A stretch of DNA of 64,000 nt, from assembly GCA_013822685.1 (NCBI GenBank), contig PNKV01000019.1:24716-88715 (forward strand), written 5' to 3'. The position numbers and the translations under genes are program-made. Of the stretch, positions 43,330 through 51,525 are shown piece by piece (positions within the stretch are counted from its first letter, which is position 1; each line of letters opens with the position of its first letter). Source of the stretch: Leptothrix sp. (in: b-proteobacteria). Lineage in GTDB: Bacteria; Pseudomonadota; Gammaproteobacteria; Burkholderiales; Burkholderiaceae_C. Under the pieces are notes generated by a model. That model saw only the letters and a list, made by a program, of their open reading frames with translations. It had not been told where the DNA came from and made no database searches.

Positions 43330-45585
43330 ATGAACACCTTGGCCAAGCTCCCCCCCACGCCCGACGCTCAGATGGCGGTGCTGGACGACGAGGTGGAGTC
43401 CGCCCGGTTCACCCGTTGGAAATCCGGGGCCGATGGTCGGCGGCTGGGCGAGTCGTCCTTGCGCATTGGCGGCATGCACTGCACGGCTTGCGCATCAACC
43501 ATTGAGCACGCGCTTCACAGCGTGGAGGGTGTGACCTCGGTTCGCGTCAGTGCCACAGGGCAGTGCGCCACCATATCCTGGGATGTCGAGCTGACCCGTC
43601 CCTCGGCGTTGGTGCAGGCCATCGCGCAAGCGGGCTACAGCGCTACGCCCGATACGGTGGCCGGCGCGCGGGCCTTGCGCTTGAAGGAATCACGCGACGC
43701 GCTTTGGCGCTTGTTCGTGGCGTCTTTTTGCGCCATGCAGGTGATGATGTTGGCCACCCCCTCCTACGTGAGCGCGTCGGGCCAGCTGGCGCCAGACCTG
43801 AAACAGTTGCTGGATTGGGGCGCTTGGCTGCTCACGCTGCCCGTGATGATTTTTTCCGCAGCGCCCTTTCTGACGGGCGCCTGGCGTTCACTGAAGCACC
43901 GCCAGATTGGCATGGATGTGCCCGCCGCGCTGGGCATGCTGGTGGCCTTCATCGCCAGCAGTGGGGCCACTTTTGACCCCAGCGGCCTGTTTGGCCACGA
44001 GGTCTACTTTGACTCGCTGACCATGTTCATCAGCTTTCTGCTGGGCGGCCGGTACCTGGAAATGCGGGCCAGACACCATGCCGAGCGCTCTCTGGAAGAC
44101 ACCGTTGGGCGTCTGCCCGAAGTGGCGTTGCGCGAGAACCCGGATGGCAGCGTGGCCTCGGTCAGCGTGCTGCGGCTGCAACGTGGCGACATCGTCCGGG
44201 TGCCCGTGGGTGGGGCCTTCTGCGCAGATGGCGTGTTGACCCAAGGCCAGACACGCGCGGATGAATCCTTGCTGACCGGTGAGTCTGCCCCGGTGGAAAA
44301 AACGTTGGGTGACGAGGTGGTGGCCGGCAGCCTGAATTTGGCCGCCCCGGTGGCCATGCGGGTCGAGCATGTGGGCGCCGACACCCGTTATGAGGCGATC
44401 GTGGCCATGATGCGCGACGCCCGCACGCAGCGCCCTATGTCGGTCAATGAAGGCGACCGCTGGGCGGCACCATTCTTGTGGGCCATCCTGGTGTTGGCCG
44501 CGGGGGCCGCGGCGGTGTGGAGCGTGATTGATCCCTCACGGGCCGTGTGGGTGGCGGTCTCCGTGCTGATCGTGACGTGTCCATGCGCCTTGTCCTTGGC
44601 CGCGCCGTCGGCCATGTTGTCGGCGGCCATGGCCATGGCCAAGCATGGCGTGCTGCTCCGCCGAATCGAGGCCATCGAAGGCCTGGCTGGCATGCAAACC
44701 TTGTTCATCGACAAAACCGGCACCTTGACCGAGGCCCGCACCCAGCGCGCCACCATGATCCGCACCGGCCATGACGAGCGCTGGACCGATGAAGCGGTGC
44801 GCAGGCAGGCTGCATCACTGGCCGCGTGGTCCACGCACCCCCTGGCAAAAGCCCTGGCGCAAGAGCCCGCCCGGGCCGGCATGGCCTGGCACCGGCTGAT
44901 CGAGACGCCGGGCCAGGGCATCGAGGGCCATGCCAGCGATGGGTCAATCTGGCGGCTGGGCCGGGCATCGCCGGGCGTGCCGGTGGCTGCCAATGATGGT
45001 GATGCCGCCGAGACCTGGCTGAGCCACAACGGCCGGCCATTGGCGTGCTTCCGTTTTGCCGAAACCCTGCGCGCCGGGGCGGTCGAGGCCGTCCGGGCCC
45101 TTGAGCAAGATGGCGTGAAGGTCGTGCTGCTTTCGGGTGACAGCGCCGAGCGGGTCAACCGTGTGAGCCGTTTGCTGGGCCTGGCGAGTGGGCAAGGTGG
45201 CATGGCGCCCCACGACAAGCTGGCCGCGGTCAAGGCGGCCCAGTCACGTGGCGAACAGGTGGCCATGCTGGGCGATGGCATCAATGACGCCCCCGTTCTG
45301 GCGCAGGCCGACACGTCCATCGCCATGGGGGAGGGCGCGCAGATCGCCCGGTCACAAGCCGATGGCGTGCTGGTCACCAACGATTTGCAGGATGTGGTCC
45401 GTGCACGCCACTTGGCGCGGAAAACCTTGCGCGTGGTGCGCCAGAACTTCATCTGGGCCGCCTCTTACAACGCGGCTTGCGTGCCTCTGGCCCTGATGGG
45501 TTGGTTGCCTCCGTGGGCCGCCGGCCTGGGCATGGCCACCAGTTCACTGCTGGTTGTTCTTAACTCACTGCGCCTTGCGCGCTGA
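43330..45585 (+). CDS. ccoI: Copper-exporting P-type ATPase for cbb3 oxidase assembly
   Basis: A 751-residue P1B-type ATPase of the CcoI/FixI type that moves copper across the inner membrane for cytochrome cbb3 oxidase. Features in order: a heavy-metal-associated domain with CxxC in IGGMHCTACASTIEHAL (near residues 53-56), eight membrane helices, the phosphatase loop LTGESAPVEK, the copper path CPC in VTCPCALSLAAPSAM, the phosphorylated Asp in FIDKTGTLTEA, and the hinge MLGDGINDAPVLAQAD. It lies four bases after the carbamoyltransferase-like gene and just before ccoS, the partner gene in most cco assembly clusters. Confidence 0.94.
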   Translation: MNTLAKLPPTPDAQMAVLDDEVESARFTRWKSGADGRRLGESSLRIGGMHCTACASTIEHALHSVEGVTSVRVSATGQCATISWDVELTRPSALVQAIAQAGYSATPDTVAGARALRLKESRDALWRLFVASFCAMQVMMLATPSYVSASGQLAPDLKQLLDWGAWLLTLPVMIFSAAPFLTGAWRSLKHRQIGMDVPAALGMLVAFIASSGATFDPSGLFGHEVYFDSLTMFISFLLGGRYLEMRARHHAERSLEDTVGRLPEVALRENPDGSVASVSVLRLQRGDIVRVPVGGAFCADGVLTQGQTRADESLLTGESAPVEKTLGDEVVAGSLNLAAPVAMRVEHVGADTRYEAIVAMMRDARTQRPMSVNEGDRWAAPFLWAILVLAAGAAAVWSVIDPSRAVWVAVSVLIVTCPCALSLAAPSAMLSAAMAMAKHGVLLRRIEAIEGLAGMQTLFIDKTGTLTEARTQRATMIRTGHDERWTDEAVRRQAASLAAWSTHPLAKALAQEPARAGMAWHRLIETPGQGIEGHASDGSIWRLGRASPGVPVAANDGDAAETWLSHNGRPLACFRFAETLRAGAVEAVRALEQDGVKVVLLSGDSAERVNRVSRLLGLASGQGGMAPHDKLAAVKAAQSRGEQVAMLGDGINDAPVLAQADTSIAMGEGAQIARSQADGVLVTNDLQDVVRARHLARKTLRVVRQNFIWAASYNAACVPLALMGWLPPWAAGLGMATSSLLVVLNSLRLAR

Positions 45586-45590
45586 CCAGC

Positions 45591-45758
45591 ATGGACATCC
45601 TGTACCTCTTGATCCCCCTGTCGTCTGTGCTGGTGCTGTGCATCCTGGCCGTGTTTGCGTGGGCGCTGAATTCCGGGCAATTTGACGATGTCGAGCAGCA
45701 TGGTGAGCAGATTCTGGATGCCGCACAAGAGTCGCTTGATCTGAGTCAAGGTGCTTAG
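45591..45758 (+). CDS. ccoS: cbb3 oxidase assembly protein CcoS
   Basis: A 55-residue single-pass membrane protein: MDILYLLIPLSSVLVLCILA forms the helix, followed by the CcoS-typical FAWALNSGQFDDVE and a short polar tail. CcoS is needed to insert heme and copper into CcoN. ATG 45591 lies five bases after the ccoI stop. The last part of the gene contains an FNR-type box (45736-45749) that controls the following unit. Confidence 0.92.
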   Translation: MDILYLLIPLSSVLVLCILAVFAWALNSGQFDDVEQHGEQILDAAQESLDLSQGA

Positions 45759-45777
45759 AGCAGCTTCACCCAACAAT
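45736..45777 (+). promoter_or_regulatory. FNR-type class II promoter before FixH-like gene
   Basis: The box TTGATCTGAGTCAA (45736-45749) lies inside the ccoS 3-prime end. AACAAT, a 4-of-6 match to the -10 consensus, lies at 45772-45777, exactly 36 bases from the box start. This equals the geometry of the ccoNO promoter and of class II FNR promoters (box centre -41.5). The predicted start near 45784 leaves 24 bases to ATG 45808. Confidence 0.75.
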
Positions 45778-45807
45778 CACCCCTGAGCAAGAAAGCAGAG
45801 GCGATTG

Positions 45808-45999
45808 ATGGCTGACAACACACGAAAAATCATGGGGCCGCCCACGGTGCCATGGTGGCGCATCAAGATGGTGTGGCTGGTGATTGGCGGGCCCGCCGCG
45901 GTCGTGGTTGCTGGCTTCATCACGCTGGCACTGGCGATTGATGGGGGTGACCAACCGGTGCCCAACCCAGGATCCGCAGCCGTGGTGTTCCGCCGCTGA
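45808..45999 (+). CDS. Small FixH-like membrane protein
   Basis: A 63-residue protein with a short cytoplasmic start (MADNTRKIMGPPTVPWWRIK), one membrane helix (MVWLVIGGPAAVVVAGFITLALAI) and a short polar tail. PWWR before the helix and the VIGGP motif recall the N-terminal part of FixH/CcoH, but the periplasmic domain of full FixH (over 150 residues) is absent. It is the first gene after an FNR-type promoter and is followed 11 bases later by the DsbD-like membrane gene. A role in cbb3 assembly is inferred from context. Confidence 0.68.
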   Translation: MADNTRKIMGPPTVPWWRIKMVWLVIGGPAAVVVAGFITLALAIDGGDQPVPNPGSAAVVFRR

Positions 46000-46010
46000 C
46001 GCTTGATTCC

Positions 46011-46694
46011 ATGCAGTGGCCTTTGATCCTTGCTGGTTTGGCCATGGGCGTGGCCGCCACGCCCCATTGCGCCGTCATGTGCGCGGCCCCTTGCGCAGCG
46101 CTGACGCGCGGTGACAAACACAGCACGACCAGTTTTCAAGTGGGCCGTCTGTGCAGCTACATGCTCGTGGGGGCGCTTGCCGCCTACAGCGTATCGATGC
46201 TGGGTGTGTGGGGCGAGGCGGTGCCCGCGTTGCGGCCGCTGTGGACGCTGCTGCACCTGGCCTTTCTGGGCTTGGGCCTGTGGTGGTTGCTCAAGGGCGA
46301 GCAGCCCACCTGGATGCGGCGCGACGACACGGTGTCCATCGTGCGCATGCCGGGCCGCCGCCAATCACCGGTTTTGCGTGCTGGCCTGGCAGGTCTGGCA
46401 TGGGCCGCCTGGCCCTGCGCGGCGCTGCAAGGCGCTTTGGTGCTGGCCGCGCTGGCCAACACCCCTTTGGCTGGCGCGCTGGTGATGGGCGCTTTCTCCT
46501 TGGCTTCCATGCCCGGCTTGCTGCTGGCGCCCTGGGCTTGGAAGCGTTGGCAGGCCCACCACGGCACGGCCATTTCCCCCGGGCAGCTCACGCTCCACGG
46601 GTTCCGCATCGCCGGGGTCGGACTGGTGCTTGCCTCTGGGTGGGCCCTGACGCACGACCTCTGGGAGCGTTTTGCAATCTGGTGCACAACATGA
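46011..46694 (+). CDS. DsbD/TauE-like membrane protein of cco cluster
   Basis: A 227-residue membrane protein with six hydrophobic segments, of the UreH/DsbD_2 transmembrane group often labelled sulfite exporter TauE/SafE. The first loop holds clustered metal- or thiol-active residues (ATPHCAVMCAAPCAALT; His and three Cys), also seen in relatives linked to cytochrome oxidase copper supply. A second Cys lies in AWAAWPCAALQGALVLAAL. Such proteins are frequent next to ccoS. It is coupled to the next small ORF by an ATGA overlap. Transport of copper or reducing equivalents is plausible but unproven. Confidence 0.82.
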   Translation: MQWPLILAGLAMGVAATPHCAVMCAAPCAALTRGDKHSTTSFQVGRLCSYMLVGALAAYSVSMLGVWGEAVPALRPLWTLLHLAFLGLGLWWLLKGEQPTWMRRDDTVSIVRMPGRRQSPVLRAGLAGLAWAAWPCAALQGALVLAALANTPLAGALVMGAFSLASMPGLLLAPWAWKRWQAHHGTAISPGQLTLHGFRIAGVGLVLASGWALTHDLWERFAIWCTT

Positions 46695-46846
46695 TGATTC
46701 GAATCATTGCCTTCGTCCTGGCGACATTGGGCGCCACCGGCGTGCTGGTGGCCGCTGGGCTGAATGAACACAAAGAGCGTGCTGCCGCGCTGAGCCTTGA
46801 TCAGCGTCAAGGGCCAAACGGTGCCCCTGACCAACAATCTCGGTAG
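46691..46846 (+). CDS. Small membrane peptide before ccoNO
   Basis: A 51-residue ORF whose ATG overlaps the stop of the preceding membrane-protein gene by four bases, a strong sign of translational coupling. [20 protein letters not shown] forms one membrane helix; the tail is polar. I do not recognise a family. The FNR-type box of ccoNO lies within its 3-prime part. It may be a small assembly or stability subunit, or an unselected by-product of the overlap. Confidence 0.55.
   Translation: MMIRIIAFVLATLGATGVLVAAGLNEHKERAAALSLDQRQGPNGAPDQQSR
46797..46838 (+). promoter_or_regulatory. FNR-type class II promoter of ccoNO
   Basis: TTGATCAGCGTCAA (46797-46810) is followed by AACAAT (46833-46838), again exactly 36 bases from box start to -10 start. 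Both the distance and the -10 sequence are the same as at 45736-45777. The predicted transcription start near 46845 leaves about 43 bases to the ccoNO ATG. This fits activation when oxygen is low by a Crp/Fnr-family protein. Confidence 0.8.
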
Positions 46847-46887
46847 ACCTTCAATCTCAAGCACGAAACAACGAAAGGACGCGCCGA

Positions 46888-48936
46888 ATGGCCGCTCTAA
46901 AATCTGCCGTGGTCAGCTATGACGACTGGCCTGTTCGACAGTTTGCACTGGCGGCGGTGTTGTGGGGCGTGGTCGGCATGTCCGTCGGCGTCCTGATCGC
47001 GGCGCAACTGGCTTGGCCTGACCTCACGGCGAACATCCCCTGGCTCAGCTATGGGCGCCTCAGGCCCCTGCACACCAACGCGGTGATTTTCGCCTTTGGC
47101 GGATGCGCTTTGTTCGCCACTTCTTATCATGTGGCCCAGCGCACAGGGCAAACGCGCTTGTTTGCACCGGCCTTGGCCAGGTTCACCTTCTGGGGATGGC
47201 AGGCTGTCATCGTCGCAGCCGCGATCACGCTGCCGATGGGTTACACCCAAGGCAAGGAATACGCTGAGTTGGAATGGCCCATCGATCTCCTGATCACGGT
47301 GGTGTGGGTGTCGTACGCGATCGTGTTCTTTGGCACCATCGCCAAGCGCCAGGTTCGGCACATCTACGTGGCCAACTGGTTCTTTGGTGCGTTCATTTTG
47401 GCCGTGGCTTTGCTGCACGTGGTCAACAGCGCCGTCATGCCCGTGAGCCTGTGGAAAAGCTACTCGGCCTATGCTGGCGTGCAGGACGCGATGGTGCAAT
47501 GGTGGTACGGCCACAATGCCGTCGGCTTCTTCCTGACCGCAGGCTTCCTGGGCATGATGTACTACTACATCCCCAAGCAGGCCGAGCGCCCGGTTTATTC
47601 CTACCGCTTGTCGATCGTGCACTTCTGGGCGCTGATCTTCACCTACATGTGGGCGGGCCCGCACCACTTGCACTACACCGCCTTGCCTGACTGGGCGCAA
47701 TCGGTGGGCATGGTGTTCTCGCTGGTGCTGCTGGCGCCCAGCTGGGGCGGCATGATCAACGGCGTGATGACCTTGTCGGGCGCCTGGTACAAGCTGCGCG
47801 ACGATGCCATCCTCAAGTTCCTGATCGTGGCCTTGTCCTTCTACGGCATGGCGACATTCGAGGGCCCAATGATGTCCATCAAGACCGTCAATGCGCTGTC
47901 GCACTACACCGACTGGACAGTCGGCCACGTGCACGCCGGGGCATTGGGGTGGGTCGGCTTCATCACCATGGGCTCGCTGTATTACCTGATCCCGCGCATG
48001 TTCGGCCGGACCACGATGTTCAGCGTCAAGGCGATCGAGGTCCACTTCTGGATTGCGACGCTGGGCGTGGTGCTGTACATCGCCGCCATGTGGATCGCCG
48101 GCGTGATGCAGGGCCTGATGTGGCGTGCGGTCAATCCTGATGGCACCTTGGTTTACAGCTTCATCGAAAGCGTGAAGGCCACGTTCCCGTTCTACGTGGT
48201 TCGCCTGGCTGGTGGCTTGCTGTACCTCAGCGGCATGCTGTTGATGGCCTGGAACGTGGTCATGACGGTGCGTGCTGGCAAGCCTGCGGTTGCGCAAGTG
48301 CCGGCCACCAAGCATGAAGGCCACGTGAATCCGGCCAAGGGCCACGAACGGATCGAGACCAACAATGGCCTGATGATCGTCCTCATCTTGCTGGTGGTTG
48401 CCGTGGGTGGCCTGGTTGAGATCGTGCCATTGTTCTTCCAGCGCTCTACCACTGAAGCCGTGGCGGGTGTCAAACCCTACACCGCCTTGCAGTTGGCGGG
48501 CCGCGATGTCTACCTGCGCGAGGGTTGCTACAACTGCCATTCGCAGATGATCCGCGCGCTGCAGTCCGAGACACTTCGGTATGGCCATTACTCCATGGCA
48601 GGCGAGTTTGTGTATGACCGGCCTTTCCAATGGGGCAGCAAGCGCACGGGGCCAGACCTGGCGCGTGTTGGCGGCAAGTACAGCGATGAATGGCACCGCA
48701 TACACCTGATGAGCCCACGCGATCTGGTGCCCGAATCCAACATGGCGGCTTATCCCTGGTTGGCCACCCGGCCGGTCGATCCCGCCAGCTTGCCGCCGCG
48801 TTTGACGGCCATGAAGCGGCTGGGCGTGCCTTACAGCCAGAGCGAGGTCGATGGTTCGTCCGAGGCCGTGCAGGGCAAGAGTGAGCTGGATGCCCTCATC
48901 GCGTACCTGCAGGTGTTGGGTACCCAACTGAAGTAA
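46888..48936 (+). CDS. ccoNO: Fused cbb3 oxidase subunits I and II
   Basis: The catalytic core of the high-affinity cytochrome cbb3 oxidase, which reduces oxygen to water at low oxygen. Residues 1-470 are CcoN with twelve helices and the heme/copper histidines ([67 protein letters not shown]). From about 475 the chain continues without a stop into CcoO: a membrane anchor ([20 protein letters not shown]) and the heme c site CYNCHS near 547, then [20 protein letters not shown]. In most bacteria these are two proteins. AAGGA lies nine bases before the ATG; ccoQ follows 12 bases after. Confidence 0.95.
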   Translation: MAALKSAVVSYDDWPVRQFALAAVLWGVVGMSVGVLIAAQLAWPDLTANIPWLSYGRLRPLHTNAVIFAFGGCALFATSYHVAQRTGQTRLFAPALARFTFWGWQAVIVAAAITLPMGYTQGKEYAELEWPIDLLITVVWVSYAIVFFGTIAKRQVRHIYVANWFFGAFILAVALLHVVNSAVMPVSLWKSYSAYAGVQDAMVQWWYGHNAVGFFLTAGFLGMMYYYIPKQAERPVYSYRLSIVHFWALIFTYMWAGPHHLHYTALPDWAQSVGMVFSLVLLAPSWGGMINGVMTLSGAWYKLRDDAILKFLIVALSFYGMATFEGPMMSIKTVNALSHYTDWTVGHVHAGALGWVGFITMGSLYYLIPRMFGRTTMFSVKAIEVHFWIATLGVVLYIAAMWIAGVMQGLMWRAVNPDGTLVYSFIESVKATFPFYVVRLAGGLLYLSGMLLMAWNVVMTVRAGKPAVAQVPATKHEGHVNPAKGHERIETNNGLMIVLILLVVAVGGLVEIVPLFFQRSTTEAVAGVKPYTALQLAGRDVYLREGCYNCHSQMIRALQSETLRYGHYSMAGEFVYDRPFQWGSKRTGPDLARVGGKYSDEWHRIHLMSPRDLVPESNMAAYPWLATRPVDPASLPPRLTAMKRLGVPYSQSEVDGSSEAVQGKSELDALIAYLQVLGTQLK

Positions 48937-48948
48937 CAAGGAGACCCC

Positions 48949-49101
48949 ATGGACATCAACGAGTTACGCGTCCTGGTCACCATGGCCAGCTTCGTCTGCT
49001 TTGGCGGCATCGCCATCTGGGCATGCTGGCCCAGCCACCGCGCCGATTTCGACGCCGCCGCACATCTTCCCTTCAGTGACGAGGAGCCCGTCCGTGAGTG
49101 A
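48949..49101 (+). CDS. ccoQ: cbb3 oxidase small subunit CcoQ
   Basis: A 50-residue single-pass protein (MDINELRVLVTMASFVCFGG, then AIWACWPSHRADFDAAA) matching CcoQ in length, helix and the charged tail. It stabilises CcoP binding to the oxidase. AAGGAGA lies before ATG 48949. Its last eight bases overlap the GTG start of ccoP in another frame. Confidence 0.88.
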   Translation: MDINELRVLVTMASFVCFGGIAIWACWPSHRADFDAAAHLPFSDEEPVRE

Positions 49102-50017
49102 TTTCATCAGCAATGGATGGTCCGTCTACATCGCGGCGGCCACCATCATCGGGCTTGTGGCCTGCCTGGCCCTGCTGGTCATCGCAGCCCGGCGCAAGGT
49201 CATTCCAGGCGACGACACCACCGGCCACGTCTGGGACGAAGACCTGCGCGAATTGAACAACCCGCTGCCACGCTGGTGGATGGGCCTGTTCGTGGGCACA
49301 GTGGTCTTTGCCTTTGCCTACCTGGCCCTTTACCCAGGCCTGGGCAGCACGCGTGGCTACTTTGACTGGAGCACCAACAGCCAGCACGCCGCCGAGCAAG
49401 AAGCCGCGCGCGCTTTGAGCGCACCCTTGTATGCCAAGTTCGCCGGCCTGCCGGTGGCCAGCCTGGCGAAGGACTCTCAGGCCATGGGCATTGGCGAACG
49501 CCTGTTCGTCAACAACTGCGCCACCTGCCATGGCTCTGATGCGCGCGGCAGCAAGGGCTTCCCGGATCTGACAGACAGCGACTGGATCCACGGTGGCTCT
49601 GTCGAAAAGATCGAGGAGACCATCACGAAGGGCCGCACCGGCATGATGCCGCCCATGGCGGCTGCCGTGGGCACCGAGGCCGAAGTGCGCAACCTGGCCC
49701 ACTATGTGTTGAGCCTGTCGGGTGGCGCCCACAACAACATTGCAGCTCAGCTGGGGCGGTCGTCGTTCTCGGCCTGCGCGGCCTGTCATGGCGTTGACGG
49801 CAAGGGCAACCAGGCCATCGGCGCACCCAATTTGGCCGACAAAGTCTGGCTGCATGGTTGGGGTGAAGACGCGGTCGTGAGCATGATCAAGAACGGCAAG
49901 ACCAACCAGATGCCCGCCCATGGCAGCCGGCTGAGTGCCGAGCAGATCCACGTGCTGGCCGCGTATGTGTGGCAACTGTCGCAACCCAAGGTGGAGAGCG
50001 TTGCCCTGCAACGGTAA
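49094..50017 (+). CDS. ccoP: cbb3 oxidase diheme subunit CcoP
   Basis: A 307-residue membrane-anchored diheme cytochrome c that passes electrons to CcoO and CcoN. It has two N-terminal helices (NGWSVYIAAATIIGLVACLA and PRWWMGLFVGTVVFAFAYLA, the latter after the CcoP-typical HVWDEDLRELNNPLP) and two heme c sites, NNCATCHGSDARG and SACAACHGVDGKG. GTG 49094 is chosen because GAGGAG lies eight bases before it and MSDFIS is the usual CcoP start. It overlaps ccoQ by eight bases. Confidence 0.95.
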   Translation: MSDFISNGWSVYIAAATIIGLVACLALLVIAARRKVIPGDDTTGHVWDEDLRELNNPLPRWWMGLFVGTVVFAFAYLALYPGLGSTRGYFDWSTNSQHAAEQEAARALSAPLYAKFAGLPVASLAKDSQAMGIGERLFVNNCATCHGSDARGSKGFPDLTDSDWIHGGSVEKIEETITKGRTGMMPPMAAAVGTEAEVRNLAHYVLSLSGGAHNNIAAQLGRSSFSACAACHGVDGKGNQAIGAPNLADKVWLHGWGEDAVVSMIKNGKTNQMPAHGSRLSAEQIHVLAAYVWQLSQPKVESVALQR

Positions 50018-50026
50018 AAGTGCACC

Positions 50027-51508
50027 ATGGCTGGTACGGAAAAGAAAGCGTCGGCGCGGGTCATCCCCATCATGCCCGTGGCCAGTCGCGCGGCGGGTGG
50101 CGATGCAGCGCAACTCGTGTCGCTGTATGAGAAGCAGCCCAAGATCTACCCACGCGCCGTGCATGGCTGGTTCGCCGCCTGGCGCTGGGCGCTGGTGTGG
50201 CTGACCCAGGCCTTGTTCTATGGTCTGGCCTGGTTGCCATGGAACGGCCGTCAGGCCTTGCTGTTTGACCTGACCGCGAAACGCTTTTTCATCTTTGACC
50301 TGGTGCTGTACCCGCAGGATTTCATCTACCTGACGGGCCTGCTGATCATCTGCGCGTTTGCGCTTTTCCTGTTCACCGCCGTGGCAGGGCGCTTGTGGTG
50401 CGGCTATGCCTGCCCGCAAACGGTTTACACCGAGATCTTCTTGTGGGCTGAGCGCCTGTTCGAAGGCGATCGCAACCAGCGCCTCAAGCTGGACGCCGGC
50501 CCTTGGGGCTGGCAAAAGATCTGGCGCAAGTTTGGCAAGCACTTCACGTGGGGTGCCATCGCGCTGTGGACAGGCTTCACCTTTGTAGGCTATTTCACAC
50601 CCATCCGAACCCTGGCCGCCGAGGTCACGCAGTTCAACCTGGGGCCCTGGGAAACCTTCTGGGTGCTGTTCTACGGCTTGGCCACCTACGGCAATGCTGG
50701 CTACCTGCGCGAGCAGGTCTGCAAGTACATGTGCCCCTACGCTCGTTTCCAGAGCGCAATGTTTGACCACGACACCCTGGTCATCAGCTACGACCAGGCA
50801 CGCGGCGATCCCCGCGGAACCCGCGCCCGCAGCGCTGATCTGAAGCAACTGGGCCTGGGCGATTGCATTGATTGCGGGCTGTGCGTGCAGGTGTGCCCCA
50901 CCGGCATCGACATCAGAAATGGCCTGCAATACGAGTGCATTGGTTGTGCCGCCTGCATCGATGTTTGCGACAGCGTGATGGACAAGATGCGCTACCCGCG
51001 TGGCTTGATCAAGTACGCCACCCAGAATGGCATGGACAACAAGCTCACGTCCCGCCAGATGATGGGGCGCATGCTGAGGCCCCGCGTCCTCATCTACAGC
51101 GGCATCCTGGCCGTGATCTCTCTGGGGCTGGTGGCCAGCCTGGCCATGAAGAGCCCCTTCAAGGTCGATGTGGTCCGTGACCGCGGCTCACTGGCCCGCA
51201 TCGCTGGCGAAGGCAATGTGGAGAACGTCTACCGCCTGCAGCTGATGAACGCCACCGAGCAATCCCAACGCTTGAGGGTGCAGGTGATTGGCCTGCCGGG
51301 TGCCAAGGTCACAGGCATGGCCGAGGTCCAGGTCGAGGCCACCGAGGCACGCTGGTTCCCCGTCGTCGTCCAGGTTCCGCACGAATCAGCGCGGCAATTG
51401 AGCAGCGGTGTGCACCCCATCCAGTTCCAGATCGAGCGCTTGGCTGACGATGGTCAAGGTGGCAATGCCCGCGTCGTGGAAAAGTCCACCTTCGTCATTC
51501 CTCGTTGA
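50027..51508 (+). CDS. ccoG: Cytochrome oxidase accessory protein CcoG
   Basis: A 493-residue membrane iron-sulfur protein (RdxA/FixG family) needed to reduce copper during cbb3 assembly. It shows several N-terminal helices, the GRLWCGYACPQTVYTEIFLW motif, two 4Fe-4S sites (CIDCGLCVQVCPTGIDIR and CIGCAACIDVCD) and a C-terminal Ig-like periplasmic domain after a last helix near residue 360. It begins nine bases after ccoP and so belongs to the ccoNO-Q-P-G unit. hemN follows after a 17-base gap. Confidence 0.94.
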   Translation: MAGTEKKASARVIPIMPVASRAAGGDAAQLVSLYEKQPKIYPRAVHGWFAAWRWALVWLTQALFYGLAWLPWNGRQALLFDLTAKRFFIFDLVLYPQDFIYLTGLLIICAFALFLFTAVAGRLWCGYACPQTVYTEIFLWAERLFEGDRNQRLKLDAGPWGWQKIWRKFGKHFTWGAIALWTGFTFVGYFTPIRTLAAEVTQFNLGPWETFWVLFYGLATYGNAGYLREQVCKYMCPYARFQSAMFDHDTLVISYDQARGDPRGTRARSADLKQLGLGDCIDCGLCVQVCPTGIDIRNGLQYECIGCAACIDVCDSVMDKMRYPRGLIKYATQNGMDNKLTSRQMMGRMLRPRVLIYSGILAVISLGLVASLAMKSPFKVDVVRDRGSLARIAGEGNVENVYRLQLMNATEQSQRLRVQVIGLPGAKVTGMAEVQVEATEARWFPVVVQVPHESARQLSSGVHPIQFQIERLADDGQGGNARVVEKSTFVIPR

Positions 51509-51525
51509 AAGCTTGAAAGTTGTTC

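Noticed and set aside
46897..48939. 680-residue open frame antisense to ccoNO
   Set aside because: The plus strand encodes an unmistakable oxidase. The antisense frame is His/Gln/Arg-rich and shares the reading-frame bias of a shadow.
49073..50929. 618-residue open frame antisense to ccoP and ccoG
   Set aside because: It spans two real genes with heme and iron-sulfur motifs on the other strand and has no domain of its own.
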